From the NCBI RefSeq assembly GCF_006385685.1, contig NZ_VFRP01000023.1, forward strand, positions 1 through 64,000: a stretch of 64,000 nt of DNA, read 5' to 3'. This document shows positions 8,381 to 16,532 of this stretch, piece after piece. The notes below the pieces were generated by a model. The model was not told where the DNA came from, did not search any database, and saw only the letters and a program-made list of their open reading frames with translations. Numbering within the stretch: position 1 is the first letter of the stretch; every line of letters begins with the position of its first letter. The position numbers and the translations under genes were made by a program. The stretch comes from Amaricoccus solimangrovi (GTDB lineage Bacteria; Pseudomonadota; Alphaproteobacteria; Rhodobacterales; Rhodobacteraceae).

Positions 8381-9565
8381 ATGGAAGACCGCGGTGCGAT
8401 AGAGATCACGTCCTTGACATCCCTCGCGGAAATCTCCGCGGAGGAATGGGATCGCTGCGCCGCGCCCGGGGCGGGGCGCCCGGTCGATCCCTTCACCACG
8501 CACCGCTTCCTGAGCGCGCTGGAGGAGTCCGGCTCGGTCGGCCCGGGCACCGGCTGGCTCCCGCGCCACCTCGTCGCCCGCGCCGAGGGCGAGGTCTTCG
8601 CGGTGATGCCGCTCTATGCGAAGAGCCACAGCCAGGGCGAATACATCTTCGACCACAACTGGGCGCATGCCTATGCGAACGCGGGCGGGCGCTACTATCC
8701 GAAGCTGCAATCGGCGGTCCCCTTCACGCCCGCGACCGGCCGGCGCTTCCTGACCCTGCCGGGTCGCGAGGCGGAGGGGCGCGCGGCGCTCGTCGAGGGC
8801 GCGCTCCGGCTCGCCAAGGCGAACCGCTGTTCTTCGCTCCACATCACCTTCTGCGCGGCGGAGGAAGCGGCCTGGGGCGAGGCGGTCGGGCTGCTGCGGC
8901 GCGCGAGCCAGCAGTTCCACTGGGTGAACCGCGGCTACGCCGATTTCGACGCCTTCCTCGCCGATCTCTCCTCGCGCAAGCGCAAGACGATCCGGAAGGA
9001 GCGGGAGCGCGCCCAGGCCTTCGGCGGCGATATCGTCTCGCTGACCGGCGATGCGATCGAACCCGCGCACTGGGACGCCTTCTGGCGCTTCTACCAGGAC
9101 ACCGGCTCGCGCAAATGGGGCTCGCCCTATCTGACGCGGGAGTTCTTCGACCGCGCGCAGGAGACGCTGCGCGACGACATCCTGCTCGTGCTGGCGCGGC
9201 GAAACGGGCGCTGGGTCGCGGGCGCGCTGAACTTCATGGGTAGCGACACGCTTTTCGGCCGCTACTGGGGTTGCGTCGAGGACCATCCCTTCCTGCATTT
9301 CGAACTCTGCTACTACCAGGCGATCGAGGCGGCGATCGACCGCGGGCTCGCCCGGGTCGAGGCGGGCGCGCAGGGCGAGCACAAGCTCGCGCGCGGCTAT
9401 CTGCCGACGCAGACGCATTCGCTGCACTGGATCGCCGATCCCGCCTTCGCACGGGCGGTGCGGGAGTATCTCGAGGCCGAGGCGCGGGCGGTGGATCAGG
9501 AAATCGAGGTGCTGACCGCCTACGGCCCCTTCCGCCGCTGCGCGGATGTGCCGGAGCAGGACTGA
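8381..9565 (+). CDS. FemAB-like/DUF482 GNAT-fold N-acyltransferase
   Basis: The protein has 394 residues and matches the PF04339 (peptidogalycan biosynthesis/recognition, DUF482) family of FemAB-like double-GNAT proteins. Typical blocks are the DPFTTHRFLSALEESG N-terminus, PLYAKSHSQGEYIFDHNWA, the SSRKRKTIRKER basic helix, and the late GCVEDHPFLHFELCYYQAI and AGAQGEHKLARGYLP segments. The acceptor is unknown; the family resembles aminoacyl-tRNA-dependent ligases but without proof here. GGAGG lies just before the ATG. It is the last gene of a ridA-GDPD-acyltransferase run. Confidence 0.85.
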   Translation: MEDRGAIEITSLTSLAEISAEEWDRCAAPGAGRPVDPFTTHRFLSALEESGSVGPGTGWLPRHLVARAEGEVFAVMPLYAKSHSQGEYIFDHNWAHAYANAGGRYYPKLQSAVPFTPATGRRFLTLPGREAEGRAALVEGALRLAKANRCSSLHITFCAAEEAAWGEAVGLLRRASQQFHWVNRGYADFDAFLADLSSRKRKTIRKERERAQAFGGDIVSLTGDAIEPAHWDAFWRFYQDTGSRKWGSPYLTREFFDRAQETLRDDILLVLARRNGRWVAGALNFMGSDTLFGRYWGCVEDHPFLHFELCYYQAIEAAIDRGLARVEAGAQGEHKLARGYLPTQTHSLHWIADPAFARAVREYLEAEARAVDQEIEVLTAYGPFRRCADVPEQD

Positions 9566-9580
9566 GCCCCGCCGGGCCGC

Positions 9581-10057
9581 TCAGTCGGCGGTGAGCCGCG
9601 CGACTTCCGCCCCGGTCGCCCGGCGCAGATCCTCGGGTCCGAGCGCGATCATGAAGCCGCGGCGTCCGCCGTTGACGACGATCTCGGCCTGCTTCATCGC
9701 GCTGTCGTCGAGCGCCACGGGCACCCGGCGCTTCTGCCCCAGCGGGCTGATGCCGCCGACGACGTAACCGGTCAGCCGCTCCGCCTTCGCCGGTTCCATC
9801 ATCCGCGCCGATTTGCCGCAGAAGACCGCCGCGGCGCGTTTCATCGACACGCTCGCGGCGACCGGGACGACGACGCAGCGCGGCTCGCCGTCGACCTCGA
9901 GCATCAGCGTCTTGAACACCTGCTCCGGCGGGCGCCCCAGCGCGGCCGCCGCCTGCTCTCCGATCCGTTCGCTCCCCTTCGAATAGGCATACGCATATGT
10001 GCCGAACGTGATCCCGGCGCCGGTCAGCGCGCGGGTGGCCTGGGTGCTCGCGGTCAT
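9581..10057 (-). CDS. ybaK: Cys-tRNA(Pro)/Cys-tRNA(Cys) deacylase, YbaK family
   Basis: This 158-residue trans-editing enzyme hydrolyses Cys-tRNA(Pro) made in error by prolyl-tRNA synthetase. The INS/YbaK core is seen in EQVFKTLMLEVDG, the conserved Lys in VFKT, VVVPVAASVSMKRAA and the glycine-rich GYVVGGISPLGQKRRVP loop. The ATG overlaps the stop of the upstream DUF4186 gene by four bases (ATGA), so the two are translationally coupled. Confidence 0.92.
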   Translation of the reverse strand: MTASTQATRALTGAGITFGTYAYAYSKGSERIGEQAAAALGRPPEQVFKTLMLEVDGEPRCVVVPVAASVSMKRAAAVFCGKSARMMEPAKAERLTGYVVGGISPLGQKRRVPVALDDSAMKQAEIVVNGGRRGFMIALGPEDLRRATGAEVARLTAD

Positions 10058-10431
10058 GGCCGGTATCCCATCTCCCGGTCGATCCAGCCGAGGATCAGCC
10101 GGACGATCGCCCGCTGCTCGCCGTCCGTCAGCGGCCGCCCCGCCGGCAGCTTGTGCCATTTCGCGAGGCAGCCCCGGCAACAGGACGCCGTGGCATGCTG
10201 GGCGATGAAGACCGGATGGCCGCGCATCGGCGTCTGCCGCCCGTCGTTCGCCGGCTCGGCGGGCGCGAGGCGGCGCGCGACGAAATCCGCCGCGTGGGCG
10301 GCGATCTCAGACCGGCCCTTGCGGTTGGCATAGTCGCGCTCCCTGGCCCCGAGCCGGAACCGGCGACGGAAGGCCGACGTTTCCAACCGGGAAAGTGGCG
10401 CGAGGCGGGGTTCCTCGGCAAGATGCTCCAT
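10054..10431 (-). CDS. DUF4186 domain protein
   Basis: This is a 125-residue protein of the DUF4186 family, whose role is not known. It contains the conserved AHAADFVARRLAPAEPANDG segment, the GRQTPMRGHPVFIAQHATA block and a CCRGCLAKWH motif with three Cys and a His that could bind metal. The C-terminus is helical (IVRLILGWIDREMG). The start is taken at ATG 10431; a GTG three codons earlier is an alternative. It is coupled to ybaK by a 4-base overlap and diverges from phhB. Confidence 0.85.
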   Translation of the reverse strand: MEHLAEEPRLAPLSRLETSAFRRRFRLGARERDYANRKGRSEIAAHAADFVARRLAPAEPANDGRQTPMRGHPVFIAQHATASCCRGCLAKWHKLPAGRPLTDGEQRAIVRLILGWIDREMGYRP

Positions 10432-10494
10432 GCGCGACACCTAGCCCGGCCCGGCGCGCCGCGCATCCGCTTTTCGAGACCGAGGGAGGCATCC

Positions 10495-10857
10495 ATGACC
10501 GAAATCCTGACCGCCGGGGAGCGCGAGGAGCTTCTGCCCGACCTCGATGCCCGCGGCTGGCGCGCCGATCCCGCGCGCGATGCGATCCGCAAGATCTGGA
10601 AGTTCCGGTCCTTCTCCGAGGCCTGGGGCTTCATGTCCCGCGCCGCGCTCGCGGCGGAGAAGCTGAACCATCACCCGGAATGGAAGAATGTCTACAACGT
10701 GGTCGACGTGACGCTGACGACGCATTCCTGCGGGGGACTGAGCGCGCTCGACGTGAAGCTCGCCGAGCGGCTCGACAAGATCGCGGGCGGAACGGTCGAG
10801 GTGCAGCGCGACCATTCCGAGCCCGCGCTCTGCCTCTGTCAGGTCCGCCACGGCTGA
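10495..10857 (+). CDS. phhB: Pterin-4a-carbinolamine dehydratase
   Basis: The protein has 120 residues, slightly longer than the family's usual 100. It dehydrates 4a-hydroxytetrahydrobiopterin, the by-product of aromatic amino-acid hydroxylases. The active-site motif EKLNHHPEWKNVYN (two adjacent His followed by Pro-Glu-Trp) is complete, with TLTTHSCGGLSALDVKLA after it. A cysteine-containing C-terminal tail is an extension. GGGAGG precedes the ATG by five bases. No phenylalanine hydroxylase gene is present in the window. Confidence 0.92.
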   Translation: MTEILTAGEREELLPDLDARGWRADPARDAIRKIWKFRSFSEAWGFMSRAALAAEKLNHHPEWKNVYNVVDVTLTTHSCGGLSALDVKLAERLDKIAGGTVEVQRDHSEPALCLCQVRHG

Positions 10858-10871
10858 CGCCGCCGGGAGCC

Positions 10872-11360
10872 TCAGACCTGCGCGAGCAGGGTCTCGCCGG
10901 CGCTGAGCTCGCATTCGCCGGGCGAGGCCTCGACATTCAGCACCTTCACGACGCCGTCCTCGACGAGCATCGCATAGCGCTTCGAACGGTCGACCAGCCC
11001 GCGCGCCGGCGCGGTGAAGTCGAGCCCGATCGCCTTGGTGAAGGCGGAGGTCGCGTCGCCGAGGAAGCGCAGGCCCGCCCCGGCGCCGCCGGTCGCCTCG
11101 GCCCAGGCGCCGAGCACGAAGGGATCGTTCACCGAGACGCAGACGATATCGGCCACGTCCTTCGCGCGCAGCTCGTCCGCGACGCGCATGAAGCTCGGGA
11201 CGTGCCGGGTGGAGCAGACGCCGGTATAGGCGCCGGGCACACCGAAGATCACGACCTTGCGCCCGCCGGTGAGGTCGGAGACCGTCACCTCGGCCGGGCC
11301 GTCCGGTCCCATCTCCAGAAACGTGCCTTCGGGCAGGCTCTCGCCGACGGCTATGCTCAT
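10872..11360 (-). CDS. Peroxiredoxin (Prx5-type)
   Basis: This is a 162-residue thiol peroxidase. The peroxidatic cysteine lies in the PGAYTGVCSTRHVPSF motif near residue 49. The conserved Arg appears later in the RSKRYAMLVEDGVV region. The family reduces H2O2 and alkyl hydroperoxides using glutathione/glutaredoxin or thioredoxin. Of three nearby ATGs, the one at 11360 has GGAG nine bases upstream. It is convergent with phhB and divergent from rsmD. Confidence 0.92.
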   Translation of the reverse strand: MSIAVGESLPEGTFLEMGPDGPAEVTVSDLTGGRKVVIFGVPGAYTGVCSTRHVPSFMRVADELRAKDVADIVCVSVNDPFVLGAWAEATGGAGAGLRFLGDATSAFTKAIGLDFTAPARGLVDRSKRYAMLVEDGVVKVLNVEASPGECELSAGETLLAQV

Positions 11361-11503
11361 CTCGTTCATCTCCGTTGCCATCCGCCTGTTCGCGGCGGAC
11401 CCGATCCGCCATATAGAGGAGCGATCGCGAACACCAACCGGAAAGTCGGCCCGATGACGAAAGACGGCGCGCGAAGCGCCCCGGCCCGGAGCGGGCGGGC
11501 CTG

Positions 11504-12073
11504 ATGCGGATCATCGCCGGACGCTTCCGGGGAACGGCGCTCGCCGCGCTCGGGGCGGGGGACGCGGCGGCGCATCTGCGCCCGACCTCGGACCGGGTGC
11601 GCGAGAGCCTCTTCAACCTGATCCTGCACGCCGATCTCGGCGACGTGCCGGAGATCGAGGGCGCGCGGGTGCTCGACCTTTTCGCCGGGACCGGCGCGCT
11701 CGGCCTCGAGGCGCTGTCACGGGGGGCCGCGAGCGCGGTCTTCGTCGACAAGGGGGCGAAGGCGCTCGGCCTGCTGCGCGAGAACATCGGCCGTCTCCGC
11801 GTCGGGGAGGCGGCGCGGGTGCTCGCCCGCGACGCGACGCGGCCGGGACCAAATCCCGGGATGCCGTGCGATCTCGTCTTTCTCGATCCGCCCTATGGCA
11901 AGGGCCTGGGCGAACGCGCGATCGCGGCGGCGCTCGAAGGCGGCTGGATCGCGCCGGGGGCGCTCGTCGTCTGGGAGGAGAACACCGCGCCGGTTCCGCC
12001 GGCCGCCTTGACCCTCCTCGACGCGCGCCGCTATGGAGACACGATGATCACCCTCTTCCGTGCCGATCGATGA
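11504..12073 (+). CDS. rsmD: 16S rRNA (guanine(966)-N2)-methyltransferase
   Basis: This 189-residue class I SAM methyltransferase opens with MRIIAGRFRGT and has RPTSDRVRESLFN, the SAM-binding VLDLFAGTGALGLEALSRGA and the catalytic DPPYGKG motif near residue 125. RsmD methylates G966 of 16S rRNA in the small subunit. Length is normal. The recQ reading frame begins within its last codons, so both are probably on one transcript. Confidence 0.94.
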   Translation: MRIIAGRFRGTALAALGAGDAAAHLRPTSDRVRESLFNLILHADLGDVPEIEGARVLDLFAGTGALGLEALSRGAASAVFVDKGAKALGLLRENIGRLRVGEAARVLARDATRPGPNPGMPCDLVFLDPPYGKGLGERAIAAALEGGWIAPGALVVWEENTAPVPPAALTLLDARRYGDTMITLFRADR

Positions 12074-14183
12074 CCGGGGGCCGCCCTTGACCGGCCCCAG
12101 CGTGACCACCGACACAGCGCTCGGCGAGGGCGCGGCGCGGCGGCTCCTCGGCGAGGTCTTCGGCTTCTCCGGCTTCCGTCCGGGCCAGGAGGAGGTCGTC
12201 GCCGCGGTCGAGGCGGGCGAGGACGTGCTCGCGATCATGCCGACGGGCGGCGGCAAGTCGCTGCTCTACCAGCTTCCCGCGCTGACGCGGCCGGGCGTGA
12301 CCGTCGTCGTCTCCCCGCTCATCGCGCTGATGCGCGACCAGGTCCGCGCGCTCCGCGCCGCGGGCGTCGCCGCCGGCGCGCTCACCTCGGGCAACAGCCC
12401 CGAGGAGACCGAGGAAGTCTTCGCCGCGCTCGATCAGGGGGTGCTGAAGCTGCTCTACATGGCGCCCGAACGGCTCGCCACCGCCGGAACCGGCGGGCTC
12501 ATGAGCCGGATCGGCGTCTCGCTGCTCGCGGTGGACGAGGCGCATTGCGTCAGCCAGTGGGGCCACGACTTCCGGCCCGACTACCTGCGCCTCGGCGCGC
12601 TCCGCAAGCTGCTCGGCGGCGTGCAGACCGTGGCGCTGACCGCCACCGCCGACGCCGAGACCCGCGCCGAGATCGCGGCCCGGCTCTTCGGCGAGACGCG
12701 GCCGCGGGTCTTCCTGCGCGGCTTCGACCGGCCGAACCTCTCGCTCGCCTTCCAGCCCAAGGACAATCCCCGGCGCCAGATCCTCGATTTCGTCGCCGCG
12801 CGCCCCGGCCTCTCGGGCATCGTCTATTGCGCGAGCCGCGCGCGGACCGAGAGCCTCGCCGCGGCGCTGACGGAGGCCGGCCATACCGCGCTCGCCTATC
12901 ACGCGGGCCTCTCCGACGAGGACCGGCGGCTCGGGGAGACGCGCTTCCAGCGCGAGGACGGGCTGGTGGTCTGCGCCACGGTCGCCTTCGGCATGGGGGT
13001 CGACAAGCCCGACATCCGCTATGTCGCCCATGCCGACCTGCCGAAATCGATCGAGGCCTATTACCAGGAGATCGGCCGCGCCGGCCGCGACGGGGCGCCC
13101 GCCGACACGCTGACGCTCTACGGGTCCGACGACATCCGCCTGCGCCGGACCCAGATCGACGAGGGCGCGGCGCCGATGGAGCGCAAGGAGGCCGACCACA
13201 AGCGGCTGAACGCGCTCCTCGGGCTGGCGGAGGCGAAACGCTGCCGCCGGCAGACGCTGCTCGCCTATTTCGGCGAGACCCTGGCCGAGCCCTGCGGCAA
13301 TTGCGACCTCTGCCGCGACCGCCCGGCGCTCTTCGACGCGACCGAGGCGGCGCGCAAGGCCTTCTCCGCGATGCTCAGGACGGGCGAGAGCTTCGGGGCC
13401 GAGCATCTGATCGCGATCCTGCGTGGCGACCGGCTGGAGCGGGTGCTGCGCCGGGGACATGACCAGCTCCCGACCTTCGGGGCCGGGCGCGATCTCTCCA
13501 AGGCGCAGTGGCAGACGATCTTCCGCCAGCTGATGGGGCTCGACCTGATCCGCCCCGATCCCTCGCGCCACGGCGCCTTCCGCCTGACCGAGGCGGCGCG
13601 CCCGATCCTGCGCGGGGAAGAGGCGCTGGAGCTTCGCGCCGACACGGTCGCGCGCGCCGCCGCGCCGACCCGCCGCGTGCTCGCCCAGGTCGCGGAGGAG
13701 GACGAGGGGCTGCTCTCCGCGCTGAAGGCGAAGCGGCGCGAACTCGCCGAGGCGCAGGGCGTGCCCGCCTATGTGATCTTTCCCGACCGCACGCTCATCG
13801 AGATGGCGACGGCCCGGCCCGGAACGCTCGACGAGATGCGCGCGATCAGCGGCGTCGGCGCGACGAAGCTCGAGCGGTTCGGGCCGACCTTCCTCGCCGT
13901 CTTGACCGGCGCGGCGCCGGACCTGCCGCATCCGGCGCGGCGCAGGCTCGCGGGATCGGCCGAGGGCGCGGCCTATGACCGGCTGGAGGAGGCCCACCGC
14001 CGCCTAGCACGGGGCGCCGATGGCCTGGCGAAGCCGCTCTCCTGCGGCGCGGGGCTGCTCGCGCGCGTCGCGGAGGCGCGTCCGACCTCGCTCGCGCAGA
14101 TCGCGCGGATCCCGGGCATGGACGCGGCGCGGACGGAACGCTTCGGCGAAGCCTTCCTCGAGGCGCTGCGCGCCGCGGAGTGA
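12060..14183 (+). CDS. recQ: ATP-dependent DNA helicase RecQ
   Basis: This is a helicase of about 700 residues. The helicase core has GFSGFRPGQEE, Walker A MPTGGGKS near residue 63, DEAH (VDEAHCVSQWGHDFRPDY), TATAD and the motif VI region GRAGRDG. A zinc-binding domain has four Cys (KRCRRQ, EPCGNCDLC), followed by a winged helix and an HRDC domain at about 535-610. A second HRDC-like helical unit ends the protein. The start is uncertain: GTG 12060 overlaps rsmD by 14 bases, while TTG 12087 and GTG 12102 are alternatives giving an N-terminus closer to the family. It acts in recombination and fork repair. Confidence 0.93.
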   Translation: MPIDDRGPPLTGPSVTTDTALGEGAARRLLGEVFGFSGFRPGQEEVVAAVEAGEDVLAIMPTGGGKSLLYQLPALTRPGVTVVVSPLIALMRDQVRALRAAGVAAGALTSGNSPEETEEVFAALDQGVLKLLYMAPERLATAGTGGLMSRIGVSLLAVDEAHCVSQWGHDFRPDYLRLGALRKLLGGVQTVALTATADAETRAEIAARLFGETRPRVFLRGFDRPNLSLAFQPKDNPRRQILDFVAARPGLSGIVYCASRARTESLAAALTEAGHTALAYHAGLSDEDRRLGETRFQREDGLVVCATVAFGMGVDKPDIRYVAHADLPKSIEAYYQEIGRAGRDGAPADTLTLYGSDDIRLRRTQIDEGAAPMERKEADHKRLNALLGLAEAKRCRRQTLLAYFGETLAEPCGNCDLCRDRPALFDATEAARKAFSAMLRTGESFGAEHLIAILRGDRLERVLRRGHDQLPTFGAGRDLSKAQWQTIFRQLMGLDLIRPDPSRHGAFRLTEAARPILRGEEALELRADTVARAAAPTRRVLAQVAEEDEGLLSALKAKRRELAEAQGVPAYVIFPDRTLIEMATARPGTLDEMRAISGVGATKLERFGPTFLAVLTGAAPDLPHPARRRLAGSAEGAAYDRLEEAHRRLARGADGLAKPLSCGAGLLARVAEARPTSLAQIARIPGMDAARTERFGEAFLEALRAAE

Positions 14184-14199
14184 TCCGCGCGGCGCCCCG

Positions 14200-15087
14200 T
14201 CAGCCGAGGTATCGCCTGAACCAGTCGATCGTCCGGTTCCACGCCAGTTCCGCCGCCGCCGCGTCGTAGCGGGGCGTCGTGTCGTTGTGGAAACCGTGGT
14301 TCACATCCGGGTAGATGTGGACCTCGTAGGTCTTGCCGTATTCCCTCAGCGCCGCCTCGTAGGGCGGCCAGCCGGCGTTGATCCGCTCGTCGAGCCCGGC
14401 GTAATGCAGGAGCAGGGGAGCCTGGATCCTCGGCACGTCGGTCGCCGCCGGCTGCCGCCCGTAGAAGGGCACGGCGGCGGCGAGTTCGGGATAGGCGACG
14501 GCGGCCGCGTTCGCGACGCCGCCGCCGTAGCAGAAACCGGTGATCCCGACCTTGTCGGTCGTCCTGGGTTCGGCCAGCAGGAATTCGAATCCGGCGAAGA
14601 AGTCGTTCATGAGCTTCTCCGGATCGACCTTGGCCTGCAGTTCCCGCCCCGCCTCGTCATTGCCCGGATAGCCGCCGACCGAGGTCAGCCCGTCCGGGGC
14701 GAGCGCGATGAACCCCGCCTTGGCGACGCGGCGGGCGACATCCTCGATATAGGGGTTGAGGCCCCGGTTCTCATGGACGACGACGACCCCCGGCACCTTG
14801 CCCGGCGCCTTCGACGGGATGACGAGATAGGCGCGGACCTCGCCGTTCCCGTGGGGGGAGGAATAGGTGATGTAGTTCGCCACGATGTCGGGATCCTCGG
14901 CGCTCACCTGCCGGGCGAGCGCGTAGTTCGGGCTCATCGCGGCGAGGATGCCGGCGGCGCTCAGCCCGCCGACGGCGAATTTCGCGGCGTGATCGAGGAA
15001 GTCGCGCTTGGTGATCCTGCCATGCGCGTAGAAGTCGTAGAGCTCCAGGAGCTCGGGGTGAAAATCCTTCGCGGTCAGTCTGGTCAT
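14200..15087 (-). CDS. Dienelactone hydrolase family protein (YghX-like)
   Basis: This 295-residue alpha/beta hydrolase opens with MTRLTAKDFHPELLELYD and an N-terminal helical segment (residues about 40-65, AKFAVGGLSAAGILAAMSP) found in the YghX branch. The nucleophile is a cysteine in GFCYGGG near residue 170. An Asp lies in HYAGLDERIN and the His in DVNHGFHND. The N-terminal hydrophobic stretch may be an export signal. Substrate is unknown, though the family includes carboxymethylenebutenolidases. GGGAG lies eight bases before the ATG. It diverges from the yjbQ-like gene by 55 bases. Confidence 0.9.
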   Translation of the reverse strand: MTRLTAKDFHPELLELYDFYAHGRITKRDFLDHAAKFAVGGLSAAGILAAMSPNYALARQVSAEDPDIVANYITYSSPHGNGEVRAYLVIPSKAPGKVPGVVVVHENRGLNPYIEDVARRVAKAGFIALAPDGLTSVGGYPGNDEAGRELQAKVDPEKLMNDFFAGFEFLLAEPRTTDKVGITGFCYGGGVANAAAVAYPELAAAVPFYGRQPAATDVPRIQAPLLLHYAGLDERINAGWPPYEAALREYGKTYEVHIYPDVNHGFHNDTTPRYDAAAAELAWNRTIDWFRRYLG

Positions 15088-15142
15088 CGCAGGCTCTCCC
15101 GTTATCGTGACGGAGAGGGTAGCACGGGGGCGCGGCGAGGCG

Positions 15143-15553
15143 ATGCGGTCGATCTTCACAGTGGCGACGGACGGGCCGGGGCTCTACGAATTCACCGCCG
15201 AGGCGCGGCGGTTCACACGGGGGCGCGGCGACGGGCTGCTGACGCTCTTTGCGCGGCATACCTCCTGCTCGCTGCTCGTCCAGGAGAACGCCGATCCCAC
15301 GGCCCGGGCCGATCTCGAAACCTGGCTCGGCCGGTTCGTTCCGCCGGCCGACCACCCGTCGATGTCATGGCTGAGGCATGTGCTCGAAGGGGCGGATGAC
15401 ATGCCGGCGCATCTGAAGGCGGCGGTTCTGCCCGTGTCGCTGTCGATCCCGGTCGCCGATGGCGCGCCGATGCTCGGCACCTGGCAGGGGATCTATCTCT
15501 GGGAACATCGCCGCCGGCCACACCGGCGCGAAGTGGCCGCGCATTTCGCCTGA
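15143..15553 (+). CDS. YjbQ family (UPF0047) protein
   Basis: This is a 136-residue YjbQ/UPF0047 protein. The family core is visible: GLLTLFARHTSCSLLVQENADP, DDMPAHLKAAVL and the ending GTWQGIYLWEHR. His and Glu residues in these blocks form a metal site in known structures. Some members have weak thiamin-phosphate synthase activity, but the physiological role is not settled. The start at ATG 15143 has only a short GAGG close upstream; a GTG at 15107 would add 12 residues without family support. Confidence 0.88.
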   Translation: MRSIFTVATDGPGLYEFTAEARRFTRGRGDGLLTLFARHTSCSLLVQENADPTARADLETWLGRFVPPADHPSMSWLRHVLEGADDMPAHLKAAVLPVSLSIPVADGAPMLGTWQGIYLWEHRRRPHRREVAAHFA

Positions 15554-15580
15554 GGCGCGCGGCGGGTCGAGCGGGCCGCC

Positions 15581-15757
15581 TCAGGCGGCCCGGCTCTCCG
15601 GCATGTCGGACTGGCCGACGATATCGTTTACGACGCGGACGAGGCGCGCCGCCATCGCTTCGATCTCCGTGGCGGGCAGATCGGCGAAATGCCGGAATCC
15701 GCCCAGTTCTTCCTCGATCGAGGCGCGAAGCAACTCGGTCTTGTTCTGCTCAGGCAT
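15581..15757 (-). CDS. Small protein of 58 residues, unknown function
   Basis: An open frame of 58 codons begins with MPEQNKTELLRASIEELGG-like sequence (the acidic stretch reads IEEELGG) and ends PESRAA. AAGGAG sits five bases before the ATG, an excellent ribosome site. Third codon positions are mostly G or C, as in neighbouring genes. The product is acidic and helical, without membrane segment or Cys. It lies convergent with the yjbQ-like gene. I do not recognise a family; it could be a small regulatory or chaperone-like protein. The ribosome site and codon bias are the main support. Confidence 0.6.
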   Translation of the reverse strand: MPEQNKTELLRASIEEELGGFRHFADLPATEIEAMAARLVRVVNDIVGQSDMPESRAA

Positions 15758-16022
15758 GGTTTCTCCTTGTGTCCCCTCGGACCCAAGCCTGAATCATCTC
15801 GCAAGCGGGCCGCGAACGCAAGCGCGGGGGCGTTCACATGCGCGCGGGCATTGGAAAATCGAGCATTTTCGACCAGGAGCGCGCATTTTTCGTGCCTGAG
15901 TTGTTCACGCGGATAGGCGAATCGGGTCCGCCACGGCGACGAATCGGAAAGGCGCTTCTCAGGCCGCGCGGGGGCATGTAGCCTCTCGCCGATTTCCGCC
16001 GCGCGCCATTACCCGAGAGACG

Positions 16023-16532
16023 ATGCCGGAAAAACCCGAACCCGCGCCCCCGGCCGCCGAGCCGGCGCTTCCGCCCGAGGTGGTCGCGCTGGCGCAGAAC
16101 GGCGCGGCGATCTCGATGGCCGCGCGCGACGCCGACGGGCGCCCCGTGGTGGGCCTCGGCGTCGGGTGCAGGCTCCGGCCCGACGGGCGGATGCGGATCC
16201 TGCTGAGCGAGCCCGCCAATCTCCGCCTGCTCGCCGCGATCGAGGCCGGGAGCGCGCTGGCCGTCACCTTCGTCTCCACCCGCGCCTTCGGCGCCTTCCA
16301 GGTGAAGGCGGGTTCGGCCGCGCGGTGCCCCGCCTCGCCCGACGACCTGCCGGAACTCGACCGCCAGGTCGCGCTCGCGAGTGACGGCCTCGTTGAGATC
16401 GGTTTCAACCGGACCCAGGCGGCGGGCTACACCGCCTTCGTCGCCGGGGAACTGACCGCGATCGAACTTCGGCCCGAGCGGGTCTTCCTGCAGACGCCCG
16501 GACCCGGCGCCGGCACGGAGATCGCGCGATGA
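16023..16532 (+). CDS. PNPOx-like split-barrel flavin-binding protein
   Basis: This 169-residue protein has an Ala/Pro-rich first 18 residues, then a pyridoxamine-phosphate-oxidase-like split barrel (ISMAARDADGRP, LGVGCRLRPDGRMRILL, AVTFVSTRAFGAFQVKAG). A helical segment follows, then the closing FVAGELTAIELRPERVFLQTPGPGAG. It lacks the PdxH catalytic tail, so it is unlikely to make PLP. FMN, F420 or heme are possible ligands of this fold. Its stop overlaps the start of the PNPOx-GAF gene by four bases, implying a functional pair. Real role unknown. Confidence 0.78.
   Translation: MPEKPEPAPPAAEPALPPEVVALAQNGAAISMAARDADGRPVVGLGVGCRLRPDGRMRILLSEPANLRLLAAIEAGSALAVTFVSTRAFGAFQVKAGSAARCPASPDDLPELDRQVALASDGLVEIGFNRTQAAGYTAFVAGELTAIELRPERVFLQTPGPGAGTEIAR

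Noticed and set aside
6833-9427. An 864-codon open frame on the minus strand
   Set aside because: It lies opposite the ridA, GDPD and acyltransferase genes, has Arg/Gly-rich low-complexity translation and no family match; it is the antisense shadow of high-GC coding sequence.
12048-13997. A 649-codon minus-strand frame over recQ
   Set aside because: Antisense of recQ with composition-driven openness; no domain is seen.
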